This document shows, one piece after another, positions 9,601 to 19,100 of a DNA stretch of 64,000 nt. Within the stretch, counting starts at the first letter, position 1. Each line of letters starts with the position of its first letter. The notes beneath the pieces were generated by a model. The model was not told the origin of the DNA. It did not search any database and saw only the letters and a program-made list of their open reading frames with translations. The stretch is taken from assembly GCF_000384295.1 (NCBI RefSeq), contig NZ_KB913037.1:10784493-10848492 (forward strand). Direction: 5' to 3'. Position numbers and translations under genes: made by a program. This DNA is from Amycolatopsis balhimycina FH 1894 (lineage in GTDB: Bacteria > Actinomycetota > Actinomycetes > Mycobacteriales > Pseudonocardiaceae).

Positions 9601-10284
9601 AACCACGTCACGAACAACGAGGCCCGGTCCACCGGTGACGACAGCTTCGCGCTGTTCGCCGCCACGGACCTCAACCAGGGCAACCAGTACGACAACGTGT
9701 TCGAGAACCTGACCGCGCTCACCCCGTGGCGCGCGGCCGGGCTGGCGGTCTACGGCGGGTACGGCAACACCTTCCGGAACCTCTACATCGCGGACACCCT
9801 GACGTACTCGGCGATCACGATCAGCTCGCTCGACTTCGGCTACCCCTTCCTCGGGTTCGGGCCGCAGCCGACGACGGTCCAGAACGCCTCCCTCGTGCGG
9901 GACGGCGGCCACTTCTGGGGCCGGCAGACGTTCCCGGCGATCTGGCTGTTCTCCGCGTCCAAGGAGTTCCGCGGCATCCGGGTGTCCGATGTGGACATCC
10001 AGAGCCCGACCTACAGCGGCATCATGTTCCAGACCAAGTACGACGGCACCACGCCGGAGCACCCGGTCGAGGACACCGTGCTGACGAACGTGTCGATCAC
10101 CGGCGCCCACCGCAGCGGGGACGCCTTCGACGCCAAGTCCGGGATCGGGATCTGGGCCAACGAGCTGCCGGAACCGGACCAGGGCCCGGCCGTCGGCTCG
10201 GCGACCTTCACCGGCCTCACCCTGAGCGACAACGCCGAGGACATCCGCAACCGGACGACCACCTTCACCATCAACCGCACCTGA
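6691..10284 (+). CDS. Secreted GH87-type alpha-1,3-glucanase (mutanase/mycodextranase family)
   Basis: An 1197-residue modular exoenzyme. A Sec signal (RTKRLLSR, then a hydrophobic stretch ending AVAA) is followed by a discoidin/CBM32-like module (about 45-190), an FN3 domain (about 195-270), a second discoidin-like module (about 275-410), two CARDB-like domains (about 415-640), a carbohydrate-binding beta-sandwich (about 650-810) and a right-handed beta-helix (about 820-1197). In the helix Asp960 (FADGVN) and Asp983-Asp984 (TGDDSF) reproduce the spacing of the three catalytic Asp residues I recall for Bacillus circulans Agl-KA (1067, 1090, 1091). The likely substrate is fungal or dental alpha-1,3-glucan outside the cell. 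Start ATG 6691 has GAGGAA upstream. Confidence 0.82.
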   Translation: MRTKRLLSRAATYAALSLLLAAPAVAASGTPAAYTVPAAVQPATQAAAATYTASSQLAGYPVSNVGDGSQASYWESTNNQFPQWVQADLGAATDVAQLVLKLPANWEARTETFAVQGSANGTSFSDLLPSAGYRFDPATANTVAVNLTANTRYVRLNISANTGWPAAQLAEFEVHGPAGGDTQPPSAPGNLAYTQPASGQIRLTWSASTDNTGVAGYDVYANNQLRGSVAGNVLTYSDNQPDGATVSYFVRAKDAAGNQSANSATVTRTGTQVGTNLALGKPITASSTEWTYVAANADDGSLTTYWEGGGGTYPNLLTVALGANADLNQVVVKLNPDPAWGPRTQTIAVEGREQSASAFTTLAAAQTYSFSPASGNTVTIPLGGRVADVRLRVTANSGAGGGQAAEFQVFGVPAPNPDLTVSGVSWSPQNPVETDAITVSATVRNAGTAASGATNVNLYLGTTKVGTAAVGALAAGASATVPANTGTRDAGSYQLTAKVDEANAVIEQNEANNSYTGSTALVVSPVPSSDLVAATAWAPNNPSAGNTVTFTTTLRNQGTVASAGGAHGVTVTIADQNGTVVKTLSGTYPGTIAAGATAAPVTVGTWTAANGRYTVKTVVATDANELPVKQGNNTSTQALFAGRGANMPYDMYEAEDGVVSGGAAVIGPNRTIGDLAGEASGRKAVTLNSTGSSVEFTTRASTNTLVTRFSIPDSAGGGGIDATLNVYVDGTFLKAIDLTSHYAWLYGAETGPGNSPGAGPRHIYDEAGTMLGTTVPAGHKIKLQKDAANSTNYAIDFVNFEQVTATANPDPAHFAVPTGFTQQDVQNALDKVRQDTALTGVYLPAGNYSLSSKLNVYGKAVTVTGAGPWFTKFSAPSGQENTDIGIDVQAGANGSTFSGFAVFGNYTSRIDGPGKVFNLTNVANLTIDNIWVEHQVVMVWGTNVDNTTIKNSRIRDTFADGVNLTNGSTGNHVTNNEARSTGDDSFALFAATDLNQGNQYDNVFENLTALTPWRAAGLAVYGGYGNTFRNLYIADTLTYSAITISSLDFGYPFLGFGPQPTTVQNASLVRDGGHFWGRQTFPAIWLFSASKEFRGIRVSDVDIQSPTYSGIMFQTKYDGTTPEHPVEDTVLTNVSITGAHRSGDAFDAKSGIGIWANELPEPDQGPAVGSATFTGLTLSDNAEDIRNRTTTFTINRT

Positions 10285-10305
10285 GTGCGCACGGCGGTGG
10301 TCGAC

Positions 10306-11070
10306 GTGCGGATCCTGGTCACCGGCGGCACCGGACAGCTGGGCGGCGCGGTGGTGGCGCGGCTGCGGGCGGCGGGGGAGGAGGTCCGCGTGCTGAGCCG
10401 CCGGGCCGCTCCCGACGTCGTCCGCGGTGACCTGCGGACCGGGCGGGGCATCGACAGCGCGGTGGCCGGGGTGGACGCGGTCGTCCACTGCGCCACCGAC
10501 TACCTCGGGCGGGAAGCGGAGCTCGCGCGGACGCTCGTCGAGGCCGCGCGCTGGGCCGGCGGCCCGCACCTGGTGTACGTCTCGATCGTCGGCGTCGACC
10601 GCGTCCCGCTCGGCTACTACCGGGCCAAGCACGAGGCCGAGCAGGTCATCGCCTCCTCGGGCCTGCCGTACACGATCCAGCGGGCCACCCAGTTCCACGC
10701 GCTGGTCCGGACGCTGTTCGCGGGCGCGTCCCGGCTGCCGGTGCTGCCCGTGCCCCGGCTTCTGTTCCAGCCGGTGGACGTCCGTGACGTCGCCGCGAGG
10801 CTCGCGGACCTGGCGCCGGCGGACCCGGCGGGCCGGGCGCCGGACTTCGGCGGTCCGGAGGTCCTGGCGGCGGCGGAGCTCGCCCAGGCGGTCGCCGAGG
10901 CGGGCGGCAGGCGGCGGCGGATCGTGCCGGTGAGCGTGCCGGGGGAGACGTTCCGGGCGTACACGGCCGGTGGCCATCTGGCGCCGGAACACCGCGAGGG
11001 CAAGATCACCTTCGCGGAATACCTGGCCGAGCAGGCCGACGCGGGGGCGCTGGGCTACCGCAGGCGGTGA
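10306..11070 (+). CDS. NmrA-like NAD(P)-binding atypical SDR
   Basis: About 254 residues. The N-terminal nucleotide loop VTGGTGQLG and the lack of the YxxxK catalytic pair place it with NmrA/atypical SDR proteins, which act as redox sensors or quinone/isoflavone-type reductases. HLVYVSIVGVDRVPLGYYRAKHE-type sequence is typical. GTG 10306 puts the Rossmann strand at the N terminus; GTG 10285, immediately after the glucanase stop, would add seven residues. Despite the closeness to the glucanase there is no obvious shared task. Confidence 0.8.
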   Translation: MRILVTGGTGQLGGAVVARLRAAGEEVRVLSRRAAPDVVRGDLRTGRGIDSAVAGVDAVVHCATDYLGREAELARTLVEAARWAGGPHLVYVSIVGVDRVPLGYYRAKHEAEQVIASSGLPYTIQRATQFHALVRTLFAGASRLPVLPVPRLLFQPVDVRDVAARLADLAPADPAGRAPDFGGPEVLAAAELAQAVAEAGGRRRRIVPVSVPGETFRAYTAGGHLAPEHREGKITFAEYLAEQADAGALGYRRR

Positions 11071-11188
11071 GCCGAGCGGACCCCGCGGCGCTGCCCGGGA
11101 GCTTCACTGCCCTGGCCGATTGCTGCCTGGCGCAGCTTCCCGGGCGGACGGACCGCGGTGCGACCGCCAAGTTGAGACGCTTCCTCCG

Positions 11189-11216
11189 GAAAGTGGTGTA
11201 GTGTTCAATCACTTTC
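11189..11216. promoter_or_regulatory. Palindrome over the DoxX promoter region
   Basis: GAAAGTG (11189-11195) and CACTTTC (11210-11216) are perfect complements 14 bp apart, enclosing a TAGTGT hexamer (11199-11204) that could be a -10 box. This fits a repressor operator just upstream of the DoxX start. No regulator gene is adjacent. Confidence 0.35.
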
Positions 11217-11235
11217 TTCCCAACCGGAGGTTCTC

Positions 11236-11604
11236 GTGAATGTCGTCCTGTGGGTCGTGTCGGGTGTGCTCGCCGCGCTGTACCTCGGCGCCGGGGGCAT
11301 GAAGCTGGCGACCCCGCGGAAGAAGCTGCTCGAGAACCCCAACATGGGCTGGGCAGCGGACTTCCCCGACGCGGCCGTGAAGGGCATCGGCGCGGTCGAG
11401 ATCCTCGGCGCGCTCGGGCTGATCCTGCCGTGGGCGCTCGACATCGTGCCCGTGCTCACTCCACTGGCCGCCACCGGGCTGGTGATCGTCCAGATCGGGG
11501 CGATCATCGTGCACGCACGGCGCAAGGAGACCAAAGCGCTGCCGATGAACGTCGTGCTGCTGGTGCTGGCGGCGTTCGTCGCGATCGGCCGGTTCGCCGG
11601 CTGA
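11236..11604 (+). CDS. DoxX-family membrane protein
   Basis: A 122-residue protein of four predicted membrane helices (starting VVLWVVSGVLAALYLG). KLATPRKKL after helix 1 and IGAVEILGALGLILP in helix 2 match DoxX-like proteins, small integral membrane proteins of uncertain, possibly redox-related function. GTG 11236 follows GGAGG at ideal spacing. Its own promoter region carries a palindrome, so it appears separately regulated. Confidence 0.85.
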   Translation: MNVVLWVVSGVLAALYLGAGGMKLATPRKKLLENPNMGWAADFPDAAVKGIGAVEILGALGLILPWALDIVPVLTPLAATGLVIVQIGAIIVHARRKETKALPMNVVLLVLAAFVAIGRFAG

Positions 11605-11623
11605 CGGGTTCCGGCCCCGCCGG

Positions 11624-11815
11624 TCAGCAGCGGGGCAGGGCGACCTTCCCGGTCGGGGCCGGACCGGGCCGGTGGCTTTCGAACAGGGCCGCCCACAAGG
11701 TCTTCCAGGGGCGCGATGCCGGGCGGGCCGGGCGCTCCCGCGGCCCTGCCGGCGCGGGCCCGGCCCGGTACTCCATTTCCACCCGCACCCAGTCGTGGAT
11801 CCAGTCGCCTCGCAT
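11624..11815 (-). CDS. Small hypothetical protein (63 aa)
   Basis: ATG 11815 follows GAAGAGGA at good spacing on the minus strand. The peptide begins MRGDWIHDWVRVEMEYR, a plausible amphipathic helix, then a Pro/Ala-rich linker and a short WKTLWAALF segment. It fills the 360-bp gap between the DoxX and CitE genes. I do not recognise it; the translation signals and Trp-rich start favour a real gene. Confidence 0.5.
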   Translation of the reverse strand: MRGDWIHDWVRVEMEYRAGPAPAGPRERPARPASRPWKTLWAALFESHRPGPAPTGKVALPRC

Positions 11816-11966
11816 GGCCGGTCCTCTTCTCGTCGGCTGAGGAAACCCACTTTCGTCCTGAGGGGACGCCACCCACATGGGGTGAACACGTCGTCCTGGC
11901 CGCCCGGCGCCTTACTCGCGCCCCGGCGTCCCGGATATGTTGGTGCCGACCGGGAGGAGGTGGCCG

Positions 11967-12722
11967 TTGGCCGCGACCACGTTCCTCTTCGTGCCCGGCG
12001 ACCGGCCCGACCGCTTCGGCAAGGCCGCGGCCAGTGGCGCCGATGTCGTGCTCCTGGACCTCGAGGACGCCGTCGCCCCGGCGGACAAGGACACCGCGCG
12101 CGCCGAGGTCGGCGCCTGGCTCGAGCGCGGCGAAGCGATGGTCCGGATCAACGCGCCGGGCACGCCCTGGTTCGAGGCCGACGCCGCCCTGGTCGCCGGG
12201 CGAGGCGTGCCGGTGGTCGTGCCGAAAGCCGAGACGCCCGGCGTCCTCGCCGGATTCCGCGAGGTGATCGCCCTGGTCGAGACCGCGCGAGGCGTCGAAC
12301 GCGCGGGAGAACTGGCCGCCGTTCCGTCGGTGACGCGGCTGGCGTTCGGCAGCGTCGACCTCGCGGCGGAACTCGGTGTCGCGCCCGAGGACCCGGAGCC
12401 GTTCGCCTACGCGCGCTCGCGGCTGGTGATCGCCTCGGCGGCCGCCGGGCTCGCGCCGCCGGTGGACGGCGTCACCACGGACCTGCACGACGGCGACCGG
12501 CTCGCCGCCGACGTCCGCTACGCGCGCCGGATGGGTTTCGGCGGCAAGCTCTGCGTCCACCCTCGGCAGGTGGCTCCGGTCCGAGCCGGGTTCGCGCCGA
12601 CGGAGGCCGAGCGGGAGTGGGCGCGCCGGGTGGTCACGGCGGGAGCATCGGTGTCCACTGTGGACGGACAGCTGGTCGACAAGCCGGTGCTCGCCAGGGC
12701 CCGGCGGATCCTGGGCGGGTGA
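11967..12722 (+). CDS. CitE-like HpcH/HpaI-family lyase
   Basis: A 251-residue TIM barrel of the citrate-lyase beta-subunit type. Seen are FLFVPGDRPDRF, the metal-site block VLLDLEDAV, VRINAPGTPWFEAD, PKAET, and FGGKLCVHPRQV near the end. These enzymes cleave or form malyl-, citramalyl- or similar CoA thioesters with Mg2+. TTG 11967 is preferred because GGGAGGAGG ends 6 bp upstream and similarity starts at once; ATG 11937 would place that site inside the gene. A CoA-transferase of the CaiB type lies 450 bp away and could make the CoA substrate. Confidence 0.82.
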   Translation: MAATTFLFVPGDRPDRFGKAAASGADVVLLDLEDAVAPADKDTARAEVGAWLERGEAMVRINAPGTPWFEADAALVAGRGVPVVVPKAETPGVLAGFREVIALVETARGVERAGELAAVPSVTRLAFGSVDLAAELGVAPEDPEPFAYARSRLVIASAAAGLAPPVDGVTTDLHDGDRLAADVRYARRMGFGGKLCVHPRQVAPVRAGFAPTEAEREWARRVVTAGASVSTVDGQLVDKPVLARARRILGG

Positions 12723-12726
12723 GACC

Positions 12727-13185
12727 GTGACCCGCAAGACCTGCCGGGTCGAGCTGCGCCGGCTCCGGTCCGGCGACGACGAGTTCTGTTTCTCGGTGCA
12801 CCGCGACGCGCTCGGGGAGTACGTCGACGCGATCTGGGGCTGGGACGAACCGGCCCAGCGTGCCTACCACGAAGAGAACTTCGACGCGAAGCACACGCAG
12901 ATCATCACCGTCGACGGCCGTGACGCCGGCTCGCTGACCGTCCTCGACGACGGCGCCGAAGTCGTCCTCGGCCGGATCGAGCTCGACCCGGTCTACCAGG
13001 GCCGCGGCGTCGGCGGCCACGTCGTCAAGGCGCTGGTCGCCGAAGCGGCGTCACGCGGTCAGGACGTCGTGCTCGAAGTCCTCGACGTCAACACTCGGGC
13101 GAAAGCCTTCTACGAACGGCTCGGCTTCGTCGAGACCGGCCGCCCGGGACCGCACAAGATCGCCCTGCGCTACACCGCACCCTGA
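12727..13185 (+). CDS. GNAT-family N-acetyltransferase
   Basis: A 152-residue single GNAT domain. LDPVYQGRGVGGHVV is the acetyl-CoA-binding loop (Q/RxxGxG/A), and VNTRAKAFYERLGF is the typical C-terminal block. GTG 12727 lies 4 bp after the CitE stop, so the two are probably co-transcribed. Its last 16 bp overlap the convergent CoA-transferase gene. Substrate unknown. Confidence 0.85.
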   Translation: MTRKTCRVELRRLRSGDDEFCFSVHRDALGEYVDAIWGWDEPAQRAYHEENFDAKHTQIITVDGRDAGSLTVLDDGAEVVLGRIELDPVYQGRGVGGHVVKALVAEAASRGQDVVLEVLDVNTRAKAFYERLGFVETGRPGPHKIALRYTAP

Positions 13186-14345
13186 CGCCGCAGTGCTTCC
13201 GGGCCGAACCCGAACTCCGCCAGCACCGTGTCGGTGTGCTCGCCCAGCGCCGGGACCGGATCCATCCGCGGTGCCCGGCCGGGCACGGTGATCGGCGGCA
13301 GGGTGGCGCGGACCGGGCCGGCGGGGGTGCCGACCTCGGCGAACCGGTCGCGGGCCGTGAGCTGCGGGTGCGCCAGGACGTCGGGCAGTTCCCGGCGGCG
13401 CGCGTGGGCGATCCGGCCGGCGCTCAGCCGGGCTTCCAGCGCGGCGCCGGTCAACGCCGCGAAGATCGCCTCGATCTCCCGTTCCAGCGAAGCGCGGTTG
13501 GCGACGCGGGCGCTGCCGGTGGCGAACCGCTCGTCGGTGACCCAGCCGGGCCGCTCGACGGCGTGCTCGCAGAACGCCGCCCACTCGCGGTCGTTCTGCA
13601 CGGCCAGCACCACTTCGGTCCCGTCGCCCGCGGCGAAGGAGCCGTACGGCGCGATCGCCGCGTGACTGGTGCCGGTCCGCGGTGGCGGCGTCCCGCCGTA
13701 GCCGGCGTAGTACAGCGGGAAGCCCATCCACTCGACCAGCGAGTCGAACAGGCTGATCTCCAGCTCGGTGCCGCGGCCGGTGCGCTCCCGGTCGTAGAGC
13801 GCGGAAAGGATGCCGGAGAAGGCGTACATCCCGGCGCCGATGTCGGCGGCCGGGATGCCGCTCTTGGCCGGCTCGGCCGCGGACCCGGTCACCGACACCA
13901 GCCCGGCTTCGGACTGGATGAGCAGGTCGTAGGCCTTCGCGTCGCGATACGGGCCGCTCGAGCCGTAGCCGGAGATCGAACACGTGATCAGCCGCGGCCG
14001 GGACGAGCGGATCCGCGCCGCGCCCAGCCCGAGCCGTTCCGCGACGCCGGGCGCGAAGTTCTGCACGAACACGTCGGCCCGGTCGAGCAGGGCCGCCAGC
14101 ACCGGCGCCGCGGCGTCGCTCTTGAGGTCGAGCGTGACGCTCTCCTTGGAGCGGTTGAGCCAGACGAAGTGGCTGGACAGGCCGTGCACGGTCTCGTCGT
14201 ACGCGCGGGCGAAGTCGCCGCTGCCCGGCCGCTCGATCTTGAGCACGCGGGCCCCGAGGTCGGCCAGGTGCCGGGTGGCCAGCGGCGCGGCGACCGCCTG
14301 TTCGCAGGACACGACGGTGACGCCGTCGAGGGGCAACGAGGACAT
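13170..14345 (-). CDS. CaiB/BaiF-type (family III) CoA-transferase
   Basis: A 391-residue family III CoA-transferase, full length. Hallmarks are LADLGARVLKIERPGSGD near the N terminus, NRSKESVTLDLK, VFVQNFAPG, and the nucleophile Asp140 in KAYDLLIQSEAG. These enzymes move CoA between carboxylic acids through an Asp-anhydride intermediate. With the nearby CitE-like lyase it could activate a dicarboxylic acid (itaconate/citramalate-type) for cleavage. It starts 35 bp downstream of the seven-gene unit on the same strand, so read-through is possible. Confidence 0.88.
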   Translation of the reverse strand: MSSLPLDGVTVVSCEQAVAAPLATRHLADLGARVLKIERPGSGDFARAYDETVHGLSSHFVWLNRSKESVTLDLKSDAAAPVLAALLDRADVFVQNFAPGVAERLGLGAARIRSSRPRLITCSISGYGSSGPYRDAKAYDLLIQSEAGLVSVTGSAAEPAKSGIPAADIGAGMYAFSGILSALYDRERTGRGTELEISLFDSLVEWMGFPLYYAGYGGTPPPRTGTSHAAIAPYGSFAAGDGTEVVLAVQNDREWAAFCEHAVERPGWVTDERFATGSARVANRASLEREIEAIFAALTGAALEARLSAGRIAHARRRELPDVLAHPQLTARDRFAEVGTPAGPVRATLPPITVPGRAPRMDPVPALGEHTDTVLAEFGFGPEALRRQGAV

Positions 14346-14380
14346 GGCCGCATCCTGCCACCCGGGGGCGCGCTACCCGG

Positions 14381-16144
14381 TCACGTCCCCTTCGCCAGGT
14401 CGAACGCCAGGCCGCTCGAGCGTTCGCCGCGGCCGACGTCGCGGCGGACGCTCAGCCAGAGGGCCACCCGGCCGGTCTTCGTGCGGGTCCGGTTGTACGA
14501 AACCGTCAAGCGGGTGCCCGACCTCGGGACCTCCTCCTCGTTGACGAAGTACGACTGGCCGCGGTCGAAACCTTCGCGCAGCAACGCCGTTCTCGGGCGG
14601 ATCGAGCTCGCGTCCACCTCGCTCGGCATCGCCGCGCGCTGCAGCTGGACCGCCCGGCTGTCGCCCGGCACGTGGACCGGGATGAACGGGATCCAGTTCT
14701 CCGGCACCGAGCTCATCACCTCGTACGCGATCGGCGCGCGCGGGGCGTCCGGTTGCTGTGGCTGGTGCCGCCGGCGGCGGAACGCGAGCGATTCGGCCGC
14801 CATCTCGTCGCCCGCCCGGCCTTCGCCGGTCGTCGTGCGGACGGTCTGCTCGATGCCCCACACCAGGTTGGCGCTCTCGTCGCGGACCAGGGCCACGTCC
14901 TCGAGCGCCGGTCCCGTCGCCACCTTCGGCGTGCCGGGCGGCAGCAGCATCCCGGGGCCGCCGCCGAGGGTGTACATCGACCAGTGCTCGGCGGCGCCGG
15001 CCGGGGTGATCCAGCGCCGCTCGCCGAACACGTCGGTCACGCACAGGCCCCCGACGGTCGCGAGCGTGCCGGCCGGCAGGTCGCACGGCAGCTGGTACCA
15101 GTCGTTGCTGAACACCAGTGCGAACTCGAGGAAGATCAGCCGGGCCAGGTCGGTGCTGTCCGGGGTGACCGCGGCGAAGTTCGTCTTGCCGTCCTCGACC
15201 GCCCACCAGCGGGGCAGCGGCATGCCGGAGTAGCGCACCGGCGAGGGGAACACCGTCCGGTTGAGCGTGACCGGCGCCGGAGTGGCGCCCAGCGACCCCG
15301 GCACCGTGGAGAACGCGTGCCAGTCCAGCTCCCCGCCGGGGTACTCCGGCGCGGACAGCACCCGGTCGCCGGCGGCGATCGAGAAGCGGTGCTCCAGCCG
15401 CCGGGGGTCCCACGCAGAGTCGCCCGATGGCCGGTCCGGCGTGATCCCGCCGGGCTGGTCGATGAGGTCGTCGAACCAGCCGGTCAGCCGGGGGCCCAGC
15501 GCGTCCAGCTTGGTTCGTTGCTGGCGCGAAAGGCTCCGGATGCCGTCGGAGGCGTGCCCGCCCCCTTTGAGGTGCTGGTAGAGCAGGTAGCCGTCGAGGC
15601 GGCGGCCGGCCACCGCCTGCGTCGCCGCCCAGACCTCGGGGTGGGCGAGCTGTGCGGCGTCGTCCGGGCCGGGCAGCGCGATCGGGTACAACGCGACGAA
15701 CTGCTCGGCGGCGTCCCCCAGCCCCGAGGCCCGGGCGAGCAGCCGCAGCCATCGGCGGCCCAGCGCCAGGCGCAGGTCGAACGAGATCGGCTCGGTGCCG
15801 AACGCGAACGGCAGCGGCCGCCGCTCGGCGACCGTCTCGAGTGGACGGTCCGGTGGCAGCGGGCCCGGCGTGCCCTTCGGTTCGACGTCGGAGCGGAACC
15901 GGCCCGGCGCGCTGGCCGTGACCGAGTAGGTGGCGGTCACCGGCGAACCGGCGTCGCTGCCGCGGAACTCGCCGAGCTGCCACTGGCGGGCCAGCAGCCA
16001 CAGCGGGTCACGCACTTCGGCCCGCAGCGCCCTGGTGAAGTCGGTCGTGCGCGGCCGGCCCTCCAGGCGGTTCCAGACCCCGACCGCCGGGTTTTCGCGG
16101 CGGGTCAGCGCGCCGGCGAGGTCGGTGATGCGGGGCTCACTCAT
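14381..16144 (-). CDS. Conserved protein of unknown function, last gene of the seven-gene unit
   Basis: 587 residues, no signal peptide or membrane helix. The N-terminal block AEVRDPLWLLARQWQLGEF followed by DAGSPV is a phrase I recall in uncharacterised proteins of several bacteria, but no function is known to me. Trp-rich segments (RRWLRLL, NDWYQLP, EHWSMYTLGG) and IPFIPVHVPGDSRAVQLQRA suggest a compact beta-rich fold; no catalytic motif is evident. It starts 8 bp inside the preceding 1737-residue gene (16137-16144), so the two are translationally coupled, implying a need for matched amounts. Confidence 0.75.
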   Translation of the reverse strand: MSEPRITDLAGALTRRENPAVGVWNRLEGRPRTTDFTRALRAEVRDPLWLLARQWQLGEFRGSDAGSPVTATYSVTASAPGRFRSDVEPKGTPGPLPPDRPLETVAERRPLPFAFGTEPISFDLRLALGRRWLRLLARASGLGDAAEQFVALYPIALPGPDDAAQLAHPEVWAATQAVAGRRLDGYLLYQHLKGGGHASDGIRSLSRQQRTKLDALGPRLTGWFDDLIDQPGGITPDRPSGDSAWDPRRLEHRFSIAAGDRVLSAPEYPGGELDWHAFSTVPGSLGATPAPVTLNRTVFPSPVRYSGMPLPRWWAVEDGKTNFAAVTPDSTDLARLIFLEFALVFSNDWYQLPCDLPAGTLATVGGLCVTDVFGERRWITPAGAAEHWSMYTLGGGPGMLLPPGTPKVATGPALEDVALVRDESANLVWGIEQTVRTTTGEGRAGDEMAAESLAFRRRRHQPQQPDAPRAPIAYEVMSSVPENWIPFIPVHVPGDSRAVQLQRAAMPSEVDASSIRPRTALLREGFDRGQSYFVNEEEVPRSGTRLTVSYNRTRTKTGRVALWLSVRRDVGRGERSSGLAFDLAKGT

Positions 16145-19100
16145 GGTCTGCCTTCCAGCGGGTGTTGGCGATCGCCAGGTCGGTGCTGATCGTGATCGGC
16201 TGCCGGGTGGCCGACAGCACGGTGGCCGGCAGGAGCTGCGCGTACCCGGTGTCGTCCAGGTGCGCCGGTTCGACGAGCCGCGTCTTGGCGAGGTCGAAGG
16301 TTTCGTTGACGGCGGCGACGAGGTCGTCGGCGGCCCAGGTCCCGGTCTTCACCGGCGGGGTCACCAGCAGCATCGCCTGCGGCGGCTCGGAGTCCGGGCT
16401 GTCCGCGTGGACGGCGATGCTCGTGGTCTCCCGGTCGGCGGGGATCACCTCGGTCCACTCGTCGAACAGCAGGCCGCACTCGCTGTCGGCGTTGCGCGAC
16501 GGCTCGGTCGCGTAGTGCGCCGTGAACAGCAACCGGTCTTCGGTGAGGTCGGCGCCGGCCGCGAACTCCATGCCGAGCCAGTGGTCGCCGGACCGCCGCG
16601 GCAGCTGGACCGGTCGCAGCCGCGTGTCGTCGTCGTTCTCGGCGTCGTGGCCGAGCAGGCCGCCGCTGCCGCGCAGCGCGTCGCTGAGCAGGACGACGCG
16701 TTCCCAGAGCCGGGGCATGTCGCGGACCCGGGCGATGCCGTGCAGCCAGTCGTCCACCGGGAAGTCCCGGTTGACCGGCGCCTGAGTCAGGTGCCGCACC
16801 AGGTCTTCGCTGTCATCGAGGGCGTCGTGCAGGTCCCCGGCCAGCTGGCCGGGGAGCGCGTACTCGGGCACCACGAAGACGTCGGTGCCGAGCATCGCCT
16901 GCAGAGCCTCGATGGCGGCCTTGGTGCGGTCCGACGAGGTTACGGCCTGGTCGAAGCCGGTGAGCGCGGTGGTCGCCGCCGCCAGCCGGCCGATGACTTC
17001 GGTCTGTAGCGCGCGGGCCCGGGTCAGCAGTTCGCGGCCGAACTCCACCACCTGGTCCTGCGTGGCGGTCAGGTCGAGGCCGGTGGGGTCGAAGGCGGTC
17101 AGCGGCAGCAGGCGGCCGACGTCGTGCAGCAGGTCGCTGAGCGTCGAGGTGCCGGTGCCGGCGATGTCCTGGAGGTCGTGGAGCCGGTCGGCGAAGTCGT
17201 CCCGCTTGTGGCGGACCGCCGAGCGGAACTCGTTCGGGGTCTTCGGGTCGACGGCCGGCGTCGTGACGACCAGCCGTTCCACCTGCCGCAGCAACCGGAT
17301 GCGCTCGGGGTCCGGAGTGGACTTCGGCAGCGCGTCGTACGCGGTGAGCAGGGTGTTGGCGGCGGCGAGCGCGCCGGCCATCCGCTCGGCGGTTGTCGCC
17401 ACCGCGGCCAGCACGGCCGAGAAGACCCCGCGCCGCCACGCGATCAGCTCGCCCCAGCCGCTGCGGACGACGCCGAAGCCGGCCGCGGTGGTGACGAGCT
17501 CGGCGTACCGCGTCAGCAGCGTGTCGATGCGGTCGAGCACGTCGGCGCGCTTCGGCGGCGCGGGCGACGGCGGGTACAGCTTCGCCACGTCGACGATGTA
17601 GCCGCCCACGTCGCCGGCGAGATCGTGCAGGGAGTCCCGCACCGCTTCCGGCCGCTTTTTCGTGACCGTGACGGCGTCGTCGAGACTCCGGTCCACCGCG
17701 GCGGAACCGGCCGCGGGGACGAGGTCGGTGGGCCGCAGTGGCCGTCCGGTCGTCAGCAGCGTCCGCAGTGCGGTGATCAGCGGGGACAGCTCGAAGAACG
17801 TGATCTTGCCGTCGATCCGCTCGGTGTAGCGGATGGTCAGCTCGGTGTCCGGGCGCGGGTGGTCGTGCTCGACGACGACCCCGATGATCCGGTCGTCGAG
17901 CTCGGCCATGGCCGGGTCGCCGGTCGGCCGCACGGCCCAGAGCAGGTCGATCGGTGACAAGCCCAGCTCGTCCTGGGTGACGTCGTGGTGCTGCGCGTGC
18001 CCGTCCTCGTCGGTCCAGGTGACCCGGGCCGCGACGGACCTCGGCGGTGGCAGCAGGCTGGGCAGCCAGTCGTCGACCGCGGGCTCGGCCTTCGCGCGGG
18101 GCGAGTCGCCGCCGCCCGGGTTGAGCCCGGTCCGCAGCCGGAGGCCGAACCGGTGGGTGAGCGTCGTGCCGCTGCGCGGCGTCTCGATCACCGTCGGCTC
18201 GGGCGGCAGGCCGTCCTTGGCGTAGGCGTCGAGCGTCGCCGAGGCCCGCTCGACGTTGCCGGCGAGCGCCTGGTGGGCGGACTCGGCGACGGCGAGGTCG
18301 GCGACGGCGTCGTTGGCGTCGAGCAGCAGGGCCGCCTCGTCGCTGATCGCCTTCTTCTGACCGGGGTCCGCCTCGGGCAGCCCGGCGAGGCCGAACGGGT
18401 AGGTCCGCGACACCCCGGCACCGTTGAGGTGCCGGACCAGCGCGAGCCCGTCGACGACGTTCCCGGCCTCGACCTGCGTGATCTTGCCCGGCTCGACCGC
18501 GGTCTCGGTGATCTTCCCCGCGCGCAGCGGGAACTTCAGCCGCAGCCCGGCGATGAACCGGTCGACCTCGGCCTCGGCGTGGCGGTCGTGCAGCCCGCGC
18601 TCGAACCGGTAGCCGAGCAGCGCGCCCAGCGACTGGCCCTGCCGCATCCCGGCGAGGATGCCGAGGGCGACCCGGACACGTCCGGAGCCGAGGTTCACCG
18701 CGAACGTGCCGGGGTTTCCGGGGGTGCGGTTGGCGGCGTAGCCGGCGCGCAGCACGGCCGCGGTCCGGGCGTGCGCCGGCGACGGCGTGTGCACGAAGCC
18801 TTCGTTCTTTTCGTCGTGCAGCAACGGTTTCCCGCCGGCGAACACCGTGGCGAGCGGGCCGGTGAGGGTGACCGGGGTGAGCGGGTCGGTGCTCGGGCGG
18901 ACGTCTTCCAGCCAGCCGTACGCGCCGAGGTGCAGCCCCGGTTTCGCGGTGCCGGTGCCGCCGGGCCCGAACCGCAGCTCGGCCAGCCGTTCGGTGGCCA
19001 GCCCCAGCCGCCAGGCGTCGAGCCGGTAGGCGGCCAGGTCGAGGTGTTCGGCGAGCACCCGCTCCAGCTTGGCCGTCGGCAGGCCGGCCAGCAGCCCGAG

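Noticed and set aside
6493..10992. Very long open frame on the minus strand opposite the glucanase and NmrA genes, and a similar 900-codon frame opposite the acylase (42.6-45.4 kb, plus strand).
   Set aside because: Composition is Arg/Gly/Val-rich with no domain pattern; such frames are expected opposite GC-rich genes with G/C third positions. The sense-strand genes have clear domains and ribosome sites.
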